From contig CAUJGJ010000430.1 in assembly GCA_963170055.1 (NCBI GenBank), positions 1-64,000 of the forward strand: 64,000 nt of DNA, read 5' to 3'. The DNA comes from Halisarca cf. caerulea. Taxonomy: Eukaryota > Porifera > Demospongiae > Chondrillida > Halisarcidae. A program made the position numbers and the translations under genes. Positions 10,886 through 23,319 of this stretch are shown here, piece after piece (the stretch's first letter is position 1; every line of letters begins with the position of its first letter). A model generated the notes under the pieces. It did not search any database. It had not been told where the DNA came from and saw only the letters and a list, made by a program, of their open reading frames with translations.

Positions 10886-11655
10886 GCACATTCCCAGTGG
10901 ACACACATGAAGTTTCTTAACTACTGTGGGCGTAATTGTGTAGTGCTGGATATGCTGGTGCTAATACCAATATTTGGCACTAGCACCACGCACATTCCCA
11001 GTGGACACAAATGACCTTTCTGAAGTGCTGTGGGCGTATTTGTGTAGTGTTGGATATGCTGGTGCTAATAACAATATTTGGCACTAGCACCACGCACATT
11101 CCCAGTGGACACACATGAAGTTTCTGAAGTGCTGTGGGCGTATTTGTGTAGTGTTGGATATGCTGGTGCTAATACCAATTTTTGGCACTAGCACCACGCA
11201 CATTCCCAGTGGACACACATGAAGTTTCTTAACTACTGTGGGCGTATTTGTGTAGTGCATGATATGCTGGTGCTAATACCAATATTTGGCACTAGCACCA
11301 CGCACATTTCCAGTGGACACACATGAAGTTTCACAACAACTGTGGGCGTATTTGTGTAGTGCTGGATATGCTGTTGCTAATACCAATATTTGGCATTAGC
11401 ACCACGCACATTCCCAGTGGACACACATGACCTTTCTGAAGTGCTGTGGGCGTATGTGTGTAGTGTTGGATATGCTGGTGCTAATACCAATATTTTGCAC
11501 TAGCACCACGCACATTCCCAGTGGACACACATGACCTTTCTGAAGTGCTGTGGGCGTATTTGTGTAGTGTTGGATATGCTGGTGCTAATACCAATATTCG
11601 GCACTAGCACCACGTACATTCTCAGTGGACACACATGACCTTTCTGAAGTGCTGT
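10886..11655. repeat. 936-bp (9-mer) duplication, copy 2
   Basis: Counterpart of 9950-10719. Between the two copies (10720-10885) lie ordinary monomers, one with GATTTTTCAGAAG near 10805. Its right part also belongs to the block shared with 21652 onward. Confidence 0.78.
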
Positions 11656-13357
11656 TGGCGTATTTGTGTAGTGTTGGATATGCTGGTGCTAATACCAATA
11701 TTGAGCACTAGCACCACGCACATTACCAGTGGACAGACATGAAATTTCTTGACTACTGTGGGCGTATTTGTGTAGTGCTGGATATGCTGGTGCTAATACC
11801 AATATTTGGCACTAGCACCACGCACATTCCCAGTGGACACACATGAAGTTTCACAACAACTGTGGGCGTATTTGTGTAGTGTTGGATATGCTGGTGCTAA
11901 TAACAATATTTGGCACTAGCACCACGCACATTCCCTGTGGACACACATGACCTTTCTGAAGTGCTGTGGGCGTATTTGTGTAGTGTTGGATATGCTGGTG
12001 ATAATACCAATATTTGGCACTAGCACCACGCACATTCCCCGTGGACACACATGACCTTTCTGAAGTGCTGTGGGCGTATTTGTGTAGTGTTGGATATGCT
12101 GGTGCTAATACCAATATTTGGCACTAGCACCACGCACATTCCCGGTGGACACACATGACCTTTCTGAAGTGCTGTGGGCGTATTTGTGTAGTGTTGGATA
12201 TGCTGGTGCTAATAACAATATATGGCACTAGCACCACGCACATTCCCAGTGGACACACATGAAGTTTCTTAACTACTGTGGGCGTATTTGTGTAGTGCTG
12301 GATATGCTGGTGCTAATACCAATATTAGGCTCTAGCACCACGTACATTCCCAGTGGACACACATGACCATTCTGAAGTGCTGTGGGCGTATTTGTGTAGT
12401 GTTGTATATGCTGGTGCTAATACCAATATTTGGCACTAGCACCACGCACATTCCCAGTGGACACACATGACCTTTCAGAAGTGCTGTGGACGTATTTGTG
12501 TAGTGTTGGATATGCTGGTGCTAATACCAATATTTGGCACTAGCACCACGCACATTCCCAGTGGACACACATGACCTTTCTGAAGTGCTGTGGGCGTATG
12601 TGTGTAGTGTTGGATATACTGGTGCTAATACCAATATTTGGCACTAGCACCACGCACATTTCCGGTGGACACACATGACCTTTCTGAAGTGCTGTGGGCG
12701 TATTTGTGTAGTGTTGGATATGCTGGTGCTAATACCAATATTTGGCACTAGCACCCCGCACATTCCCGGTGGACACACATGACCTTTCTGAAGTGCTGTG
12801 GGCGTATTTGTGTTGTGTTGGATATCCTGGTGCAAATAACAATATATGGCACTAGCACCACGCACATTCCCAGTGGACACACATGAAGTTTCTTAACTAC
12901 TGTGGGCGTAATTGTGTAGTGCTGGATATGCTGGTGCTAATACCAATATTTGGCACTAGCACCACGCACATTCCCAGTGGACACACATGACCTTTCTGAA
13001 GTGCTGTGGGCGTATTTGTGTAGTGTTGGATATGCTGGTGCTAATAACAATATTTGGCACTAGCACCACGCACATTCCCAGTGGACACACATGAAGTTTC
13101 TGAAGTGCTGTGGGCGTATTTGTGTAGTGTTGGATATGCTGGTGCTAATACCAATATTTGGCACTAGCACCACGCACATTCCCAGTGGACACACATGAAG
13201 TTTCAGAAATGCTGTGGGCGTATTTGTGTAGTGTTGGATAGCTGGTGCTAATAGCAATATTTGGCACTAGCACCACGCACATTCCCAGTGGACACACATG
13301 AAGTTTCTGAAGTGCTGTGGGCGTATTTGTGTAGTGTTGGATATGCTGGTGCTAATA
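11151..13357. repeat. Block N: relative of 21652-23754
   Basis: Shares with 21652-23754 the ordered rare markers CCAATTTTTGG, ATTACCAGTGGACAGACATGAAATTTC, ATTCCCTGTGG, ATTCCCCGTGG, AATATTAGGC and TTGTGTTGTGTTGGATATCC. The offset is 10,501 bp up to the CCATTCTGAAG monomer and 10,397 bp after it. The difference is exactly one monomer, missing near 22.9 kb. A third relative begins at 52742 and keeps that monomer. Confidence 0.8.
13210..13312. repeat. 103-bp length-variant monomer (first of 18)
   Basis: GGATATGCTGG is shortened to GGATAGCTGG and the monomer spans 103 bp. The same deletion recurs with its centre near 13240, 15840, 17814, 23638, 27173, 28628, 29355, 32890, 34345, 38192, 42351, 44118, 49214, 50668, 54516, 57948, 59714 and 62728. 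The identical lesion and shared neighbours indicate one ancestral deletion spread by duplication. The lost base removes the complement of TGC outside the dyad but leaves the TGGTGCTA arm intact. Confidence 0.92.
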
Positions 13358-13416
13358 TTAATATTTGGCACTAGCACCACGCACATTCCCAGTGGACACA
13401 CATGAAGTTTCTTAAC

Positions 13417-14040
13417 TACTGTGGGCGTATTTGTGTAGTGCATGATATGCTGGTGCTAATACCAATATTTGGCACTAGCACCACGCACATTCCCAGTGGA
13501 CACACATGAAGTTTCACAACAACTGTGGGCGTATTTGTGTAGTGTTGGATATGCTGGTGCTAATACCAATATTTGGCATTAGCACCACGCACATTCCCAG
13601 TGGACACACATCACCTTTCTGAAGTGCTGTGGGCGTATGTGTGTAGTGTTGGATATGCTGGTGCTAATACCAATATTTTGCACTAGCACCACGCACATTC
13701 CCAGTGGACACACATGACCTTTCTGAAGTGCTGTGGGCGTATTTGTGTAGTGTTGGATATGCTGGTGCTAATACCAATATTCGGCACTAGCACCACGTAC
13801 ATTCTCAGTGGACACACATGACCTTTCTGAAGTGCTGTTGGCGTATTTGTGTAGTGTTGGATATGCTGTTGCTAATACCAATATTGAGCACTAGCACCAC
13901 GCACATTCCCAGTGGACACACATGAAGTTTCTTGACTACTGTGGGCGTATTTGTGTAGTGCTGGATATGCTGGTGCTAATACCAATATTTGGCACTAGCA
14001 CCACGCACATTCCCAGTGGACACACATGAAGTTTCTGAAG
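13417..14040. repeat. Six-monomer cassette (624 bp), clean example
   Basis: Six consecutive 104-bp monomers in a recurring order. (1) TTAACTAC start with GTGCATGATATG. (2) CACAACAAC with GGCATTAGC. (3) GTATGTGTGTAG with ATTTTGCAC. (4) ATTCGGCAC with ACGTACATTCTCAG. (5) GCTGTTGGCG with ATTGAGCAC. (6) CTTGACTAC with GTGCTGG. Complete or truncated versions recur from 5.3 kb to the right end, for example near 16.0, 18.0, 21.7, 25.5, 27.4, 31.2, 33.1, 38.4, 42.5, 44.3, 52.2, 56.3, 58.1, 59.9 and 62.9 kb. In monomer 6 of many copies the preceding GGACACACA reads GGACAGACA. The cassette is the closest thing here to a shared higher-order unit. Confidence 0.85.
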
Positions 14041-15341
14041 TGCTGTGGGTGTATTTGTGTAGTGTTGGATATGCTGGTGCTAATACCAATATTTGGCACT
14101 AGCACCACGCACATTCCCCGTGGACACACATGACCTTTCTGAAGTGCTGTGGGCGTGTTTGTTTAGTGTTGGATATGCTGGTGCTAATACCAATATTTGG
14201 CATTAGCACCACGCACATTCCCAGTGGACACACATGACCTTTCTGAAGTGCTGGGGGCGTATTTGTGTAGTGTTGGATATGCTGGTGCTAATACCAATAT
14301 TTGGCACTAGCACCACGCACATTCCCGGTGGACACACATGACCTTTCTGAAGTGCTGTGGGCGTATTTGTGTAGTGTTGGATATGCTGGTGCTAATAACA
14401 ATATATGGCACTAGCACCACGCACATTCCCAGTGGACACACATGAAGTTTCTTAACTACTGTGGGCGTATTTGTGTAGTGCTGGATATGCTGGTGCTAAT
14501 ACCAATATTTGGCACTAGTACCACGCACATTCCCAGTGGACACACATGACCTTTCTGAAGTGCTGTGGGCGTATTTGTGTAGTGTTTGATATGCTGGTGC
14601 TAATACCAATATTTGGAACTAGCACCACGCACATTCCCAGTGGACACACATGAAGTTTCTGAAGTTCTGTTGGTGTATTTGTGTAGTGTTGGATATGCTG
14701 GTGCTAATACCAATATTTGGCACTAGCACCACGCACATTCCCAGTGCACACACATGATGTTTCTTAACTACTGTGGGCGTATTTGTGTAATGTTGGATAT
14801 GCTGGTGCTAATACCAATATTTGGCACTAGCACCACGCACATTCCCAGTGGACACACATGAAGTTTCTTAACTACTGTGGGCGTATTTGTGTAGTGCTGG
14901 ATATGCTGGTGCTAATACCAATATTTGGCACTAGCACCACGTACATTCCCAGTGGACACACATGACCTTTCTGAAGTGCTGTGGGCGTATTTGTGTAGTG
15001 TTGTATATGCTGGTGCTAATACCAATATTTGGCACTAGCACCACGCACATTCCCAGTGGACACACATGACCTTTCTGAAGTGCTGTGGGCGTATTTGTGT
15101 AGTGTTGGATATGCTGGTGCTAATACCAATATTTGGCACTAGCACCACGCACATTCCCAGTGGACACACATGACCTTTAAGAAGTGCTGTGGGCGTACGT
15201 GTGTAGTGTTGGATAAGCTGGTGCTAATACCAATATTTGGCACTAGCACCACGCACATTTCCGGTGGACACACATGACCTTTCTGAAGTGCTGTGGGCGT
15301 ATTTGTGTAGTGTTGGATATGCTGGTGCTAATACCAATATT

Positions 15342-16655
15342 TGGCACTAGCACCACGCACATTCCCGGTGGACACACATGACCTTTCTGAAGTGCTGTGG
15401 GCGTATTTGTGTAGTGTTGGATATGCTGGTGCTAATAACAATATATGGCACTAGCACCACGCACATTCCCAGTGGACACACATGAAGTTTCTTAACTACT
15501 GTGGGCGTAATTGTGTAGTGCTGGATATGCTGGTGCTAATACCAATATTTGGCACTAGCACCACGCACATTCCCGGTGGACACACATGACCTTTCTGAAG
15601 TGCTGTGGGCGTATTTGTGTAGTGTTGGATATGCTGGTGCTAATAACAATATTTGGCACTAGCACCACGCACATTCCCAGTGGACACACATGAAGTTTCT
15701 GAAGTGCTGTGGGCGTATTTGTGTAGTGTTGGATATGCTGGTGCTAATACCAATATTTGGCACTAGCACCACGCACATTCCCAGTGGACACACATGAAGT
15801 TTCTGAAATGCTGTGGGCGTATTTGTGTAGTGTTGGATAGCTGGTGCAAATACCAATATTTGGCACTAGCACCACGCACATTCCCAGTGGACACACATGA
15901 AGTTTCTGAAGTGCTGTGGGCGTATTTGTGTAGTGTTGGATATGCTGGTGCTAATACCAATATTTGGCACTAGCACCACGCACATTCCCAGTGGACACAC
16001 ATGAAGTTTCTTAACTACTGTGGGCGTATTTGTGTAGTGCATGATATGCTGGTGCTAATACCAATATTTGGCACTAGCACCACGCACATTCCCAGTAGAC
16101 ACACATGAAGTTTCACAACAACTGTGGGCGTATTTGTGTAGTGCTGGATATGCTGGTGCTAATACCAATATTTGGCATTAGCACCACGCACATTCCCAGT
16201 GGACACACATGACCTTTCTGAAGTGATGTGGGCGTATGTGTGTAGTGTTGGATATGCTGGTGCTAATACAAATATTTGGCACTAGCACCACGCACATTCC
16301 CAGTGGACACACATGACCTTTCTGAAGTGCTGTGGGCGTATTTGTGTAGTGTTGGATATGCTGGTGCTAATACCAATATTCGGCACTAGCACCACGTACA
16401 TTCTCAGTGGACACACATGACCTTTCTGAAGTGCTGTTGGCGTATTTGTGTAGTGTTGGATATGCTGGTGCTAATACCAATATTGAGCACTAGCACCACG
16501 CACATTCCCAGTGGACAGACATGAAGTTTCTTGACTAATGTGGGCGTATTTGTGTAGTGCTGGATATGCTGGTGCTAATACCAATATTTGGCACTAGCAC
16601 CACGCACATTCCCAGTGGACACACATGACCTTTTTTAAGTGCTGTGGGAGTATCT
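15342..16655. repeat. Segment resembling 12.7-14.0 kb at 2,599-bp offset
   Basis: Satellite monomers including a 103-bp copy (about 15806-15908) and a six-monomer cassette starting near 16015. Order and markers match 12.74-14.02 kb at an offset of 2,599 bp (25 monomers minus 1 bp) with scattered differences. The match ends where CCTTTTTTAAG (about 16628) replaces AAGTTTCTGAAG. Confidence 0.7.
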
Positions 16656-18692
16656 GTGTAGTGTTGGATATGCTGGTGCTAATACCAATATTTGGCACTA
16701 GCACCACGCACATTCCCGGTGGACACACATGACCTTTCTGAAGTGCTGTGGGCGTATTTGTGTAGTGTTGGATATGCTGGTGCTAATAACAATATATGGC
16801 ACTAGCACCACGCACATTCCCAGTGGACACACATGAAGTTTCTTAACTACTGTGGGCGTATTTGTGTAGTGCTGGATATGCTGGTGCTAATACCAATATT
16901 TGGCACTAGCACCACGTACATTCCCAGTGGACACACATGACCATTCTGAAGTGCTGTGGGCGTATTTGTGTAGTGTTGTATATGCTGGTGCTAATACCAA
17001 TATTTGGCACTAGCACCACGCACATTCCCAGTGGACACACATGACCTTTCAGAAGTGCTGTGGACGTATTTGTGTAGTGTTGGATATGCTGGTGCTAATA
17101 CCAATATTTGGCACTAGCACCACGCACATTCCCAGTGGACACACATGACCTTTCAGAAGTGCTGTGGGCGTATGTGTGTAGTGTTGGATATACTGGTGCT
17201 AATACCAATATTTGGCACTAGCACCACGCACATTTCCGGTGGACACACATGACCTTTCTGAAGTGCTGTGGGCGTATTTGTGTAGTGTTGGATATGCTGG
17301 TGCTAATACCAATATTTGGCACTAGCACCCCGCACATTCCCGGTGGACACACATGACCTTTCTGAAGTGCTGTGGGCGTATTTGTGTTGTGTTGGATATC
17401 CTGGTGCTAATAACAATATATGGCACTAGCACCACGCACATTCCCAGTGGACACACATGAAGTTTCTTAACTACTGTGGGCGTAATTGTGTAGTGCTGGA
17501 TATGCTGGTGCTAATACCAATATTTGGCACTAGCACCACGCACATTCCCAGTGGACACACATGACCTTTCTGAAGTGCTGTGGGCGTATTTGTGTAGTGT
17601 TGGATATGCTGGTGCTAATAACAATATTTGGCACTAGCACCACGCACATTCCCAGTGGACACACATGAAGTTTCTGAAGTGCTGTGGGCGTATTTGTGTA
17701 GTGTTGGATATGCTGGTGCTAATACCAATATTTGGCACTAGCACCACGCACATTCCCAGTGGACACACATGAAGTTTCAGAAATGCTGTGGGCGTATTTG
17801 TGTAGTGTTGGATAGCTGGTATTAATAGCAATATTTGGCACTAGCACCACGCACATTCCCAGTGGACACACATGAAGTTTCTGAAGTGCTGTGGGCGTAT
17901 TTGTGTAGTGTTGGATATGCTGGTGCTAATGTTAATATTTGGCACTAGCACCACGCACATTCCCAGTGGACACACATGAAGTTTCTTAACTACTGTGGGC
18001 GTATTTGTGTAGTGCATGATATGCTGGTGCTAATACCAATATTTGGCACTAGCACCACGCACATTCCCAGTGGACACACATGAAGTTTCACAACAACTGT
18101 GGGCGTATTTGTGTAGTGCTGGATATGCTGGTGCTAATACCAATATTTGGCATTAGCACCACGCACATTCCCAGTGGACACACATCACCTTTCTGAAGTG
18201 CTGTGGGCGTATGTGTGTAGTGTTGGATATGCTGGTGCTAATACCAATATTTTGCACTAGCACCACGCACATTCCCAGTGGACACACATGACCTTTCTGA
18301 AGTGCTGTGGGCGTATTTGTGTAGTGTTGGATATGCTGGTGCTAATACCAATATTCGGCACTAACACCACGTACAATCTCAGTGGACACACATGACCTTT
18401 CTGAAGTGCTGTTGGCGTATTTGTGTAGTGTTGGATATGCTGGTGCTAATACCAATATTGAGCACTAGCACCACGCACATTCCCAGTGGACACACTTGAA
18501 GTTTCTTGACTACTGTGGGCGTATTTGTGTAGTGCTGGATATGCTGGTGCTAATACCAATATTTGGCACTAGCACCACGCACATTCCCAGTGGACACACA
18601 TGAAGTTTCTGAAGTGCTGTGGGTGTATTTGTGTAGTGTTGGATATGCTGGTGCTAATACCAATATTTGGCACTAGCACCACGCACATTCCC

Positions 18693-19420
18693 CGTGGACA
18701 CACATGACCTTTCTGAAGTGCTGTGGGCGTGTTTGTTTAGTGTTGGATATGCTGGTGCTAATACCAATATTTGGCATTAGCACCACGCACATTCCCAGTG
18801 GACACACATGACCTTTCTGAAGTGCTGGGGGCGTATTTGTGTAGTGTTGGATATGCTGGTGCTAATACCAATATTTGGCACTAGCACCACGCACATTCCC
18901 GGTGGACACACATGACCTTTCTGAAGTGCTGTGGGCGTATTTGTGTAGTGTTGGATATGCTGGTGCTAATAACAATATATGGCACTAGCACCACGCACAT
19001 TCCCAGTGGACACACATGAAGTTTCTTAACTACTGTGGGCGTATTTGTGTAGTGCTGGATATGCTGGTGCTAATACCAATATTTGGCACTAGTACCACGC
19101 ACATTCCCAGTGGACACACATGACCTTTCTGAAGTGCTGTGGGCGTATTTGTGTAGTGTTTGATATGCTGGTGCTAATACCAATATTTGGAACTAGCACC
19201 ACGCACATTCCCAGTGGACACACATGAAGTTTCTGAAGTTCTGTTGGTGTATTTGTGTAGTGTTGGATATGCTGGTGCTAATACCAATATTTGGCACTAG
19301 CACCACGCACATTCCCAGTGCACACACATGATGTTTCTTAACTACTGTGGGCGTATTTGTGTAATGTTGGATATGCTGGTGCTAATACCAATATTTGGCA
19401 CTAGCACCACGCACATTCCC
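18693..19420. repeat. 728-bp (7-mer) tandem duplication, copy 1
   Basis: Exactly adjacent to its copy 19421-20148. Distinctive markers appear in both: ATTCCCCGTGG, GCGTGTTTGTTTAGTG (starts 18728 and 19456), CTGGGGGCG, ACTAGTACCACG, TTTGGAACTAGC, GTTCTGTTGGTG and AGTGCACACACATGATG. Confidence 0.88.
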
Positions 19421-20148
19421 CGTGGACACACATGACCTTTCTGAAGTGCTGTGGGCGTGTTTGTTTAGTGTTGGATATGCTGGTGCTAATACCAATATTT
19501 GGCATTAGCACCACGCACATTCCCAGTGGACACACATGACCTTTCTGAAGTGCTGGGGGCGTATTTGTGTAGTGTTGGATATGCTGGTGCTAATACCAAT
19601 ATTTGGCACTAGCACCACGCACATTCCCGGTGGACACACATGACCTTTCTGAAGTGCTGTGGGCGTATTTGTGTAGTGTTGGATATGCTGGTGCTAATAA
19701 CAATATATGGCACTAGCACCACGCACATTCCCAGTGGACACACATGAAGTTTCTTAACTACTGTGGGCGTATTTGTGTAGTGCTGGATATGCTGGTGCTA
19801 ATACCAATATTTGGCACTAGTACCACGCACATTCCCAGTGGACACACATGACCTTTCTGAAGTGCTGTGGGCGTATTTGTGTAGTGTTTGATATGCTGGT
19901 GCTAATACCAATATTTGGAACTAGCACCACGCACATTCCCAGTGGACACACATGAAGTTTCTGAAGTTCTGTTGGTGTATTTGTGTAGTGTTGGATATGC
20001 TGGTGCTAATACCAATATTTGGCACTAGCACCACGCACATTCCCAGTGCACACACATGATGTTTCTTAACTACTGTGGGCGTATTTGTGTAATGTTGGAT
20101 ATGCTGGTGCTAATACCAATATTTGGCACTAGCACCACGCACATTCCC
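19421..20148. repeat. 728-bp (7-mer) tandem duplication, copy 2
   Basis: Second copy, directly abutting the first. I saw no difference between the copies in the markers compared. Block F copy 1 (12-15 kb) and the 62.2-64.0 kb relative carry this unit once as far as visible, so the duplication arose after the F copies separated. Confidence 0.88.
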
Positions 20149-20643
20149 AGTAGACACACATGAAGTTTCTTAACTACTGTGGGCGTATTTGTGTAGTGCT
20201 GGATATGCTGGTGCTAATACCAATATTTGGCACTAGCACCACGTACATTCCCAGTGGACACACATGACCTTTCTGAAGTGCTGTGGGCGTATTTGTGTAG
20301 TGTTGTATATGCTGGTGCTAATACCAATATTTGGCACTAGCACCACGCACATTCCCAGTGGACACACATGACCTTTCTGAAGTGCTGTGGGCGTATTTGT
20401 GTAGTGTTGGATATGCTGGTGCTAATACCAATATTTGGCACTAGCACCACGCACATTCCCAGTGGACACACATGACCTTTCAGAAGTGCTGTGGGCGTAC
20501 GTGTGTAGTGTTGGATAAGCTGGTGCTAATACCAATATTTGGCACTAGCACCACGCACATTTCCGGTGGACACACATGACCTTTCTGAAGTGCTGTGGGC
20601 GTATTTGTGTAGTGTTGGATATGCTGGTGCTAATACCAATATT

Positions 20644-21967
20644 CGGCACTAGCACCACGTACATTCTCAGTGGACACACATGACCTTTCTGAAGTGCTGT
20701 TGGCGTATTTGTGTAGTGTTGGATATGCTGGTGCTAATACCAATATTGAGCACTAGCACCACGCACATTCCCAGTGGACAGACATGAAGTTTCTTGACTA
20801 CTGTGGGCGTATTTGTGTAGTGTTGTATATGCTGGTGCTAATACCTATATTTGGCACTAGCACCACGCACATTCCCAGTGGACACACATGAAGTTTCACA
20901 ACAACTGTGGGCGTATTTGTGTAGTGTTGGATATGCTGGTGCTAATAACAATATTTGGCACTAGCACCACGCACATTCCCTGTGGACACACATGAAGTTT
21001 CTGAAGTGCTGTGGGCGTATTTGTGTAGTGTTGGATATGCTGGTGCTAATACCAATATTTGGCACTAGCACCACGCACATTCCCAGTGGACACACATTAA
21101 GTTTCTGAAGTGCTGTGGGCGTATTTGTGTAGTGTTGGATATGCTGGTGCTAATACCAATATTTGGCACTAGCACCACGCACATTCCCAGTGGACACACA
21201 TGAAGTTTCTTAACTACTGTGGGCGTATTTGTGTAGTGCATGATATGCTGGTGCTAATACCAATATTTGGCACTAGCACCACGCACATTCCCAGTGGACA
21301 CACATGAAGTTTCACAACAACTGTGGGCGTATTTGTGTAGTGCTGGATATGCTGTTGCTAATACCAATATTTGGCATTAGCACCACGCACATTCCCAGTG
21401 GACACACATGACCTTTCTGAAGTGCTGTGGGCGTATGTGTGTAGTGTTGGATATGCTGGTGCTAATACCAATATTTGGCACTAGCACCAGGCACATTCCC
21501 AGTGGACACACATGACCTTTCTGAAGTGCTGAAGGCGTATTTGTGTAGTGTTGGATATGCTGGTGCTAATACCAATATTCGGCACTAGCACCACGTACAT
21601 TCTCAGTGGACACACATGACCTTTCTGAAGTGCTGTTGGCGTATTTGTGTTGTGTTGGATATGCTGGTGCTAATACCAATTTTTGGCACTAGCACCACGC
21701 ACATTCCCAGTGGACACACATGAAGTTTCTTAACTACTGTGGGCGTATTTGTGTAGTGCATGATATGCTGGTGCTAATACCAATATTTGGCACTAGCACC
21801 ACGCACATTCCCAGTGGACACACATGAAGTTTCACAACAACTGTGGGCGTATTTGTGTAGTGCTGGATATGCTGTTGCTAATACCAATATTTGGCATTAG
21901 CACCACGCACATTCCCAGTGGACACACATGACCTTTCTGAAGTGCTGTGGGCGTATGTGTGTAGTGT
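20644..21967. repeat. Truncated cassettes with 520-bp spacing
   Basis: The GTGCATGATATG plus CACAACAAC monomer pair occurs twice, 520 bp (five monomers) apart (GCATGAT at 21238 and 21758). A CTGAAGGCG variant at about 21529, also found at about 51575, marks the cassette between them. It also holds CTATATTTGG near 20845. No unique sequence. Confidence 0.72.
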
Positions 21968-23319
21968 TGGATATGCTGGTGCTAATACCAATATTTTGCA
22001 CTAGCACCACGCACATTCCCAGTGGACACACATGACCTTTCTGAAGTGCTGTGGGCGTATTTGTGTAGTGTTGGATATGCTGGTGCTAATACCAATATTC
22101 GGCACTAGCACCACGTACATTCTCAGTGGACACACATGACCTTTCTGAAGTGCTGTTGGCGTATTTGTGTAGTGTTGGATATGCTGGTGCTAATACCAAT
22201 ATTGAGCACTAGCACCACGCACATTACCAGTGGACAGACATGAAATTTCTTGACTACTGTGGACGTATTTGTGTAGTGCTGGATATGCTGGTGCTAATAC
22301 CAATATTTGGCACTAGCACCACGCACATTCCCAGTGGACACACATGAAGTTTCACAACAACTGTGGGCGTATTTGTGTAGTGTTGGATATGCTGGTGCTA
22401 ATAACAATATTTGGCACTAGCACCACGCACATTCCCTGTGGACACACATGACCTTTCTGAAGTGCTGTGGGCGTATTTGTGTAGTGTTGGATATGTTGGT
22501 GCTAATACCAATATTTGGCACTAGCACCACGCACATTCCCCGTGGACACACATGACCTTTCTGAAGTGCTGTGGGCGTATTTGTGTAGTGTTGGATATGC
22601 TGGTGCTAATACCAATATTTGGCACTAGCACCACGCACATTCCCGGTGGACACACATGACCTTTCTGAAGTGCTGTGGGCGTATTTGTGTAGTGTTGGAT
22701 ATGCTGGTGCTAATAACAATATATGGCACTAGCACCACGCACATTCCCAGTGGACACACATGAAGTTTCTTAACTACTGTGGGCGTATTTGTGTAGTGCT
22801 GGATATGCTGGTGCTAATACCAATATTAGGCACTAGCACCACGTACATTCCCAGTGGACACACATGACCATTCTGAAGTGCTGTGGGCGTATTTGTGTAG
22901 TGTTGGATATGCTGGTGCTAATACCAATACTTGGCACTAGCACCACGCACATTCCCAGTGGACACACATGACCTTTCTGAAGTGCTGTGGGCGTATGTGT
23001 GTAGTGTTGGATATACTGGTGCTAATACCAATATTTGGCACTAGCACCACGCACATTTCCGGTGGACACACATGACCTTTCTGAAGTGCTGTGGGCGTAT
23101 TTGTGTAGTGTTGGATATGCTGGTGCTAATACCAATATTTGGCACTAGCACCCCGCACATTCCCGGTGGACACACATGACCTTTCTGAAGTGCTGTGGGC
23201 GTATTTGTGTTGTGTTGGATATCCTGGTGCTAATAACAATATATGGCACTAGCACCACGCACATTCCTAGTGGACACACATGAAGTTTCTTAACTAATGT
23301 GGGCGTAATTGTGTAGTGC
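21968..23319. repeat. Left part of mega-block M, copy 1
   Basis: Start of a match of about 6 kb to 52742-58755. The left edge is a T/C mismatch at 21967/52741. Shared rare features are ATTACCAGTGGACAGACATGAAATTTC, CTGTGGACG (22261 and 53035), GATATGTTGGTG, CCAATACTTGG and TTAACTAATGTGG. One monomer containing CAGAAGTGCTGTGGACG is absent here but present near 53.75 kb, and also in block N near 12.5 kb. Confidence 0.85.

Larger units (their letters stand above)
12082..15341. repeat. Block F, copy 1 (offset 4,574 bp)
   Basis: Matches 16656-19420 at 4,574 bp (44 monomers minus 2 bp). After the nested 728-bp duplication in the second copy it continues to 20643 at 5,302 bp. Shared markers: CCATTCTGAAG, CTGTGGACG, GGATATACTGG, ATATCCTGGTG, the 103-bp monomer, GTGTTTGTTTAGTG, CTGGGGGCG and GTACGTGTGTAG/GGATAAGC (15211 and 20513). 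More than ten single-base differences are visible, so this pair is older than the 5,717-bp pair. Confidence 0.82.
16656..20643. repeat. Block F, copy 2, with nested 7-mer duplication
   Basis: Counterpart of 12082-15341. It is 728 bp longer because seven monomers are tandemly repeated inside it (18693-19420 and 19421-20148). Differences from copy 1 include TTCAGAAG for TTCTGAAG near 17154, CTAATGTTAAT near 17928, CTAACACCACGTACAATCTC near 18361, GGACACACTTG near 18489 and AGTAGACAC near 20149. The right edge is ATTTGG versus ATTCGG at 15342/20644. Confidence 0.82.
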
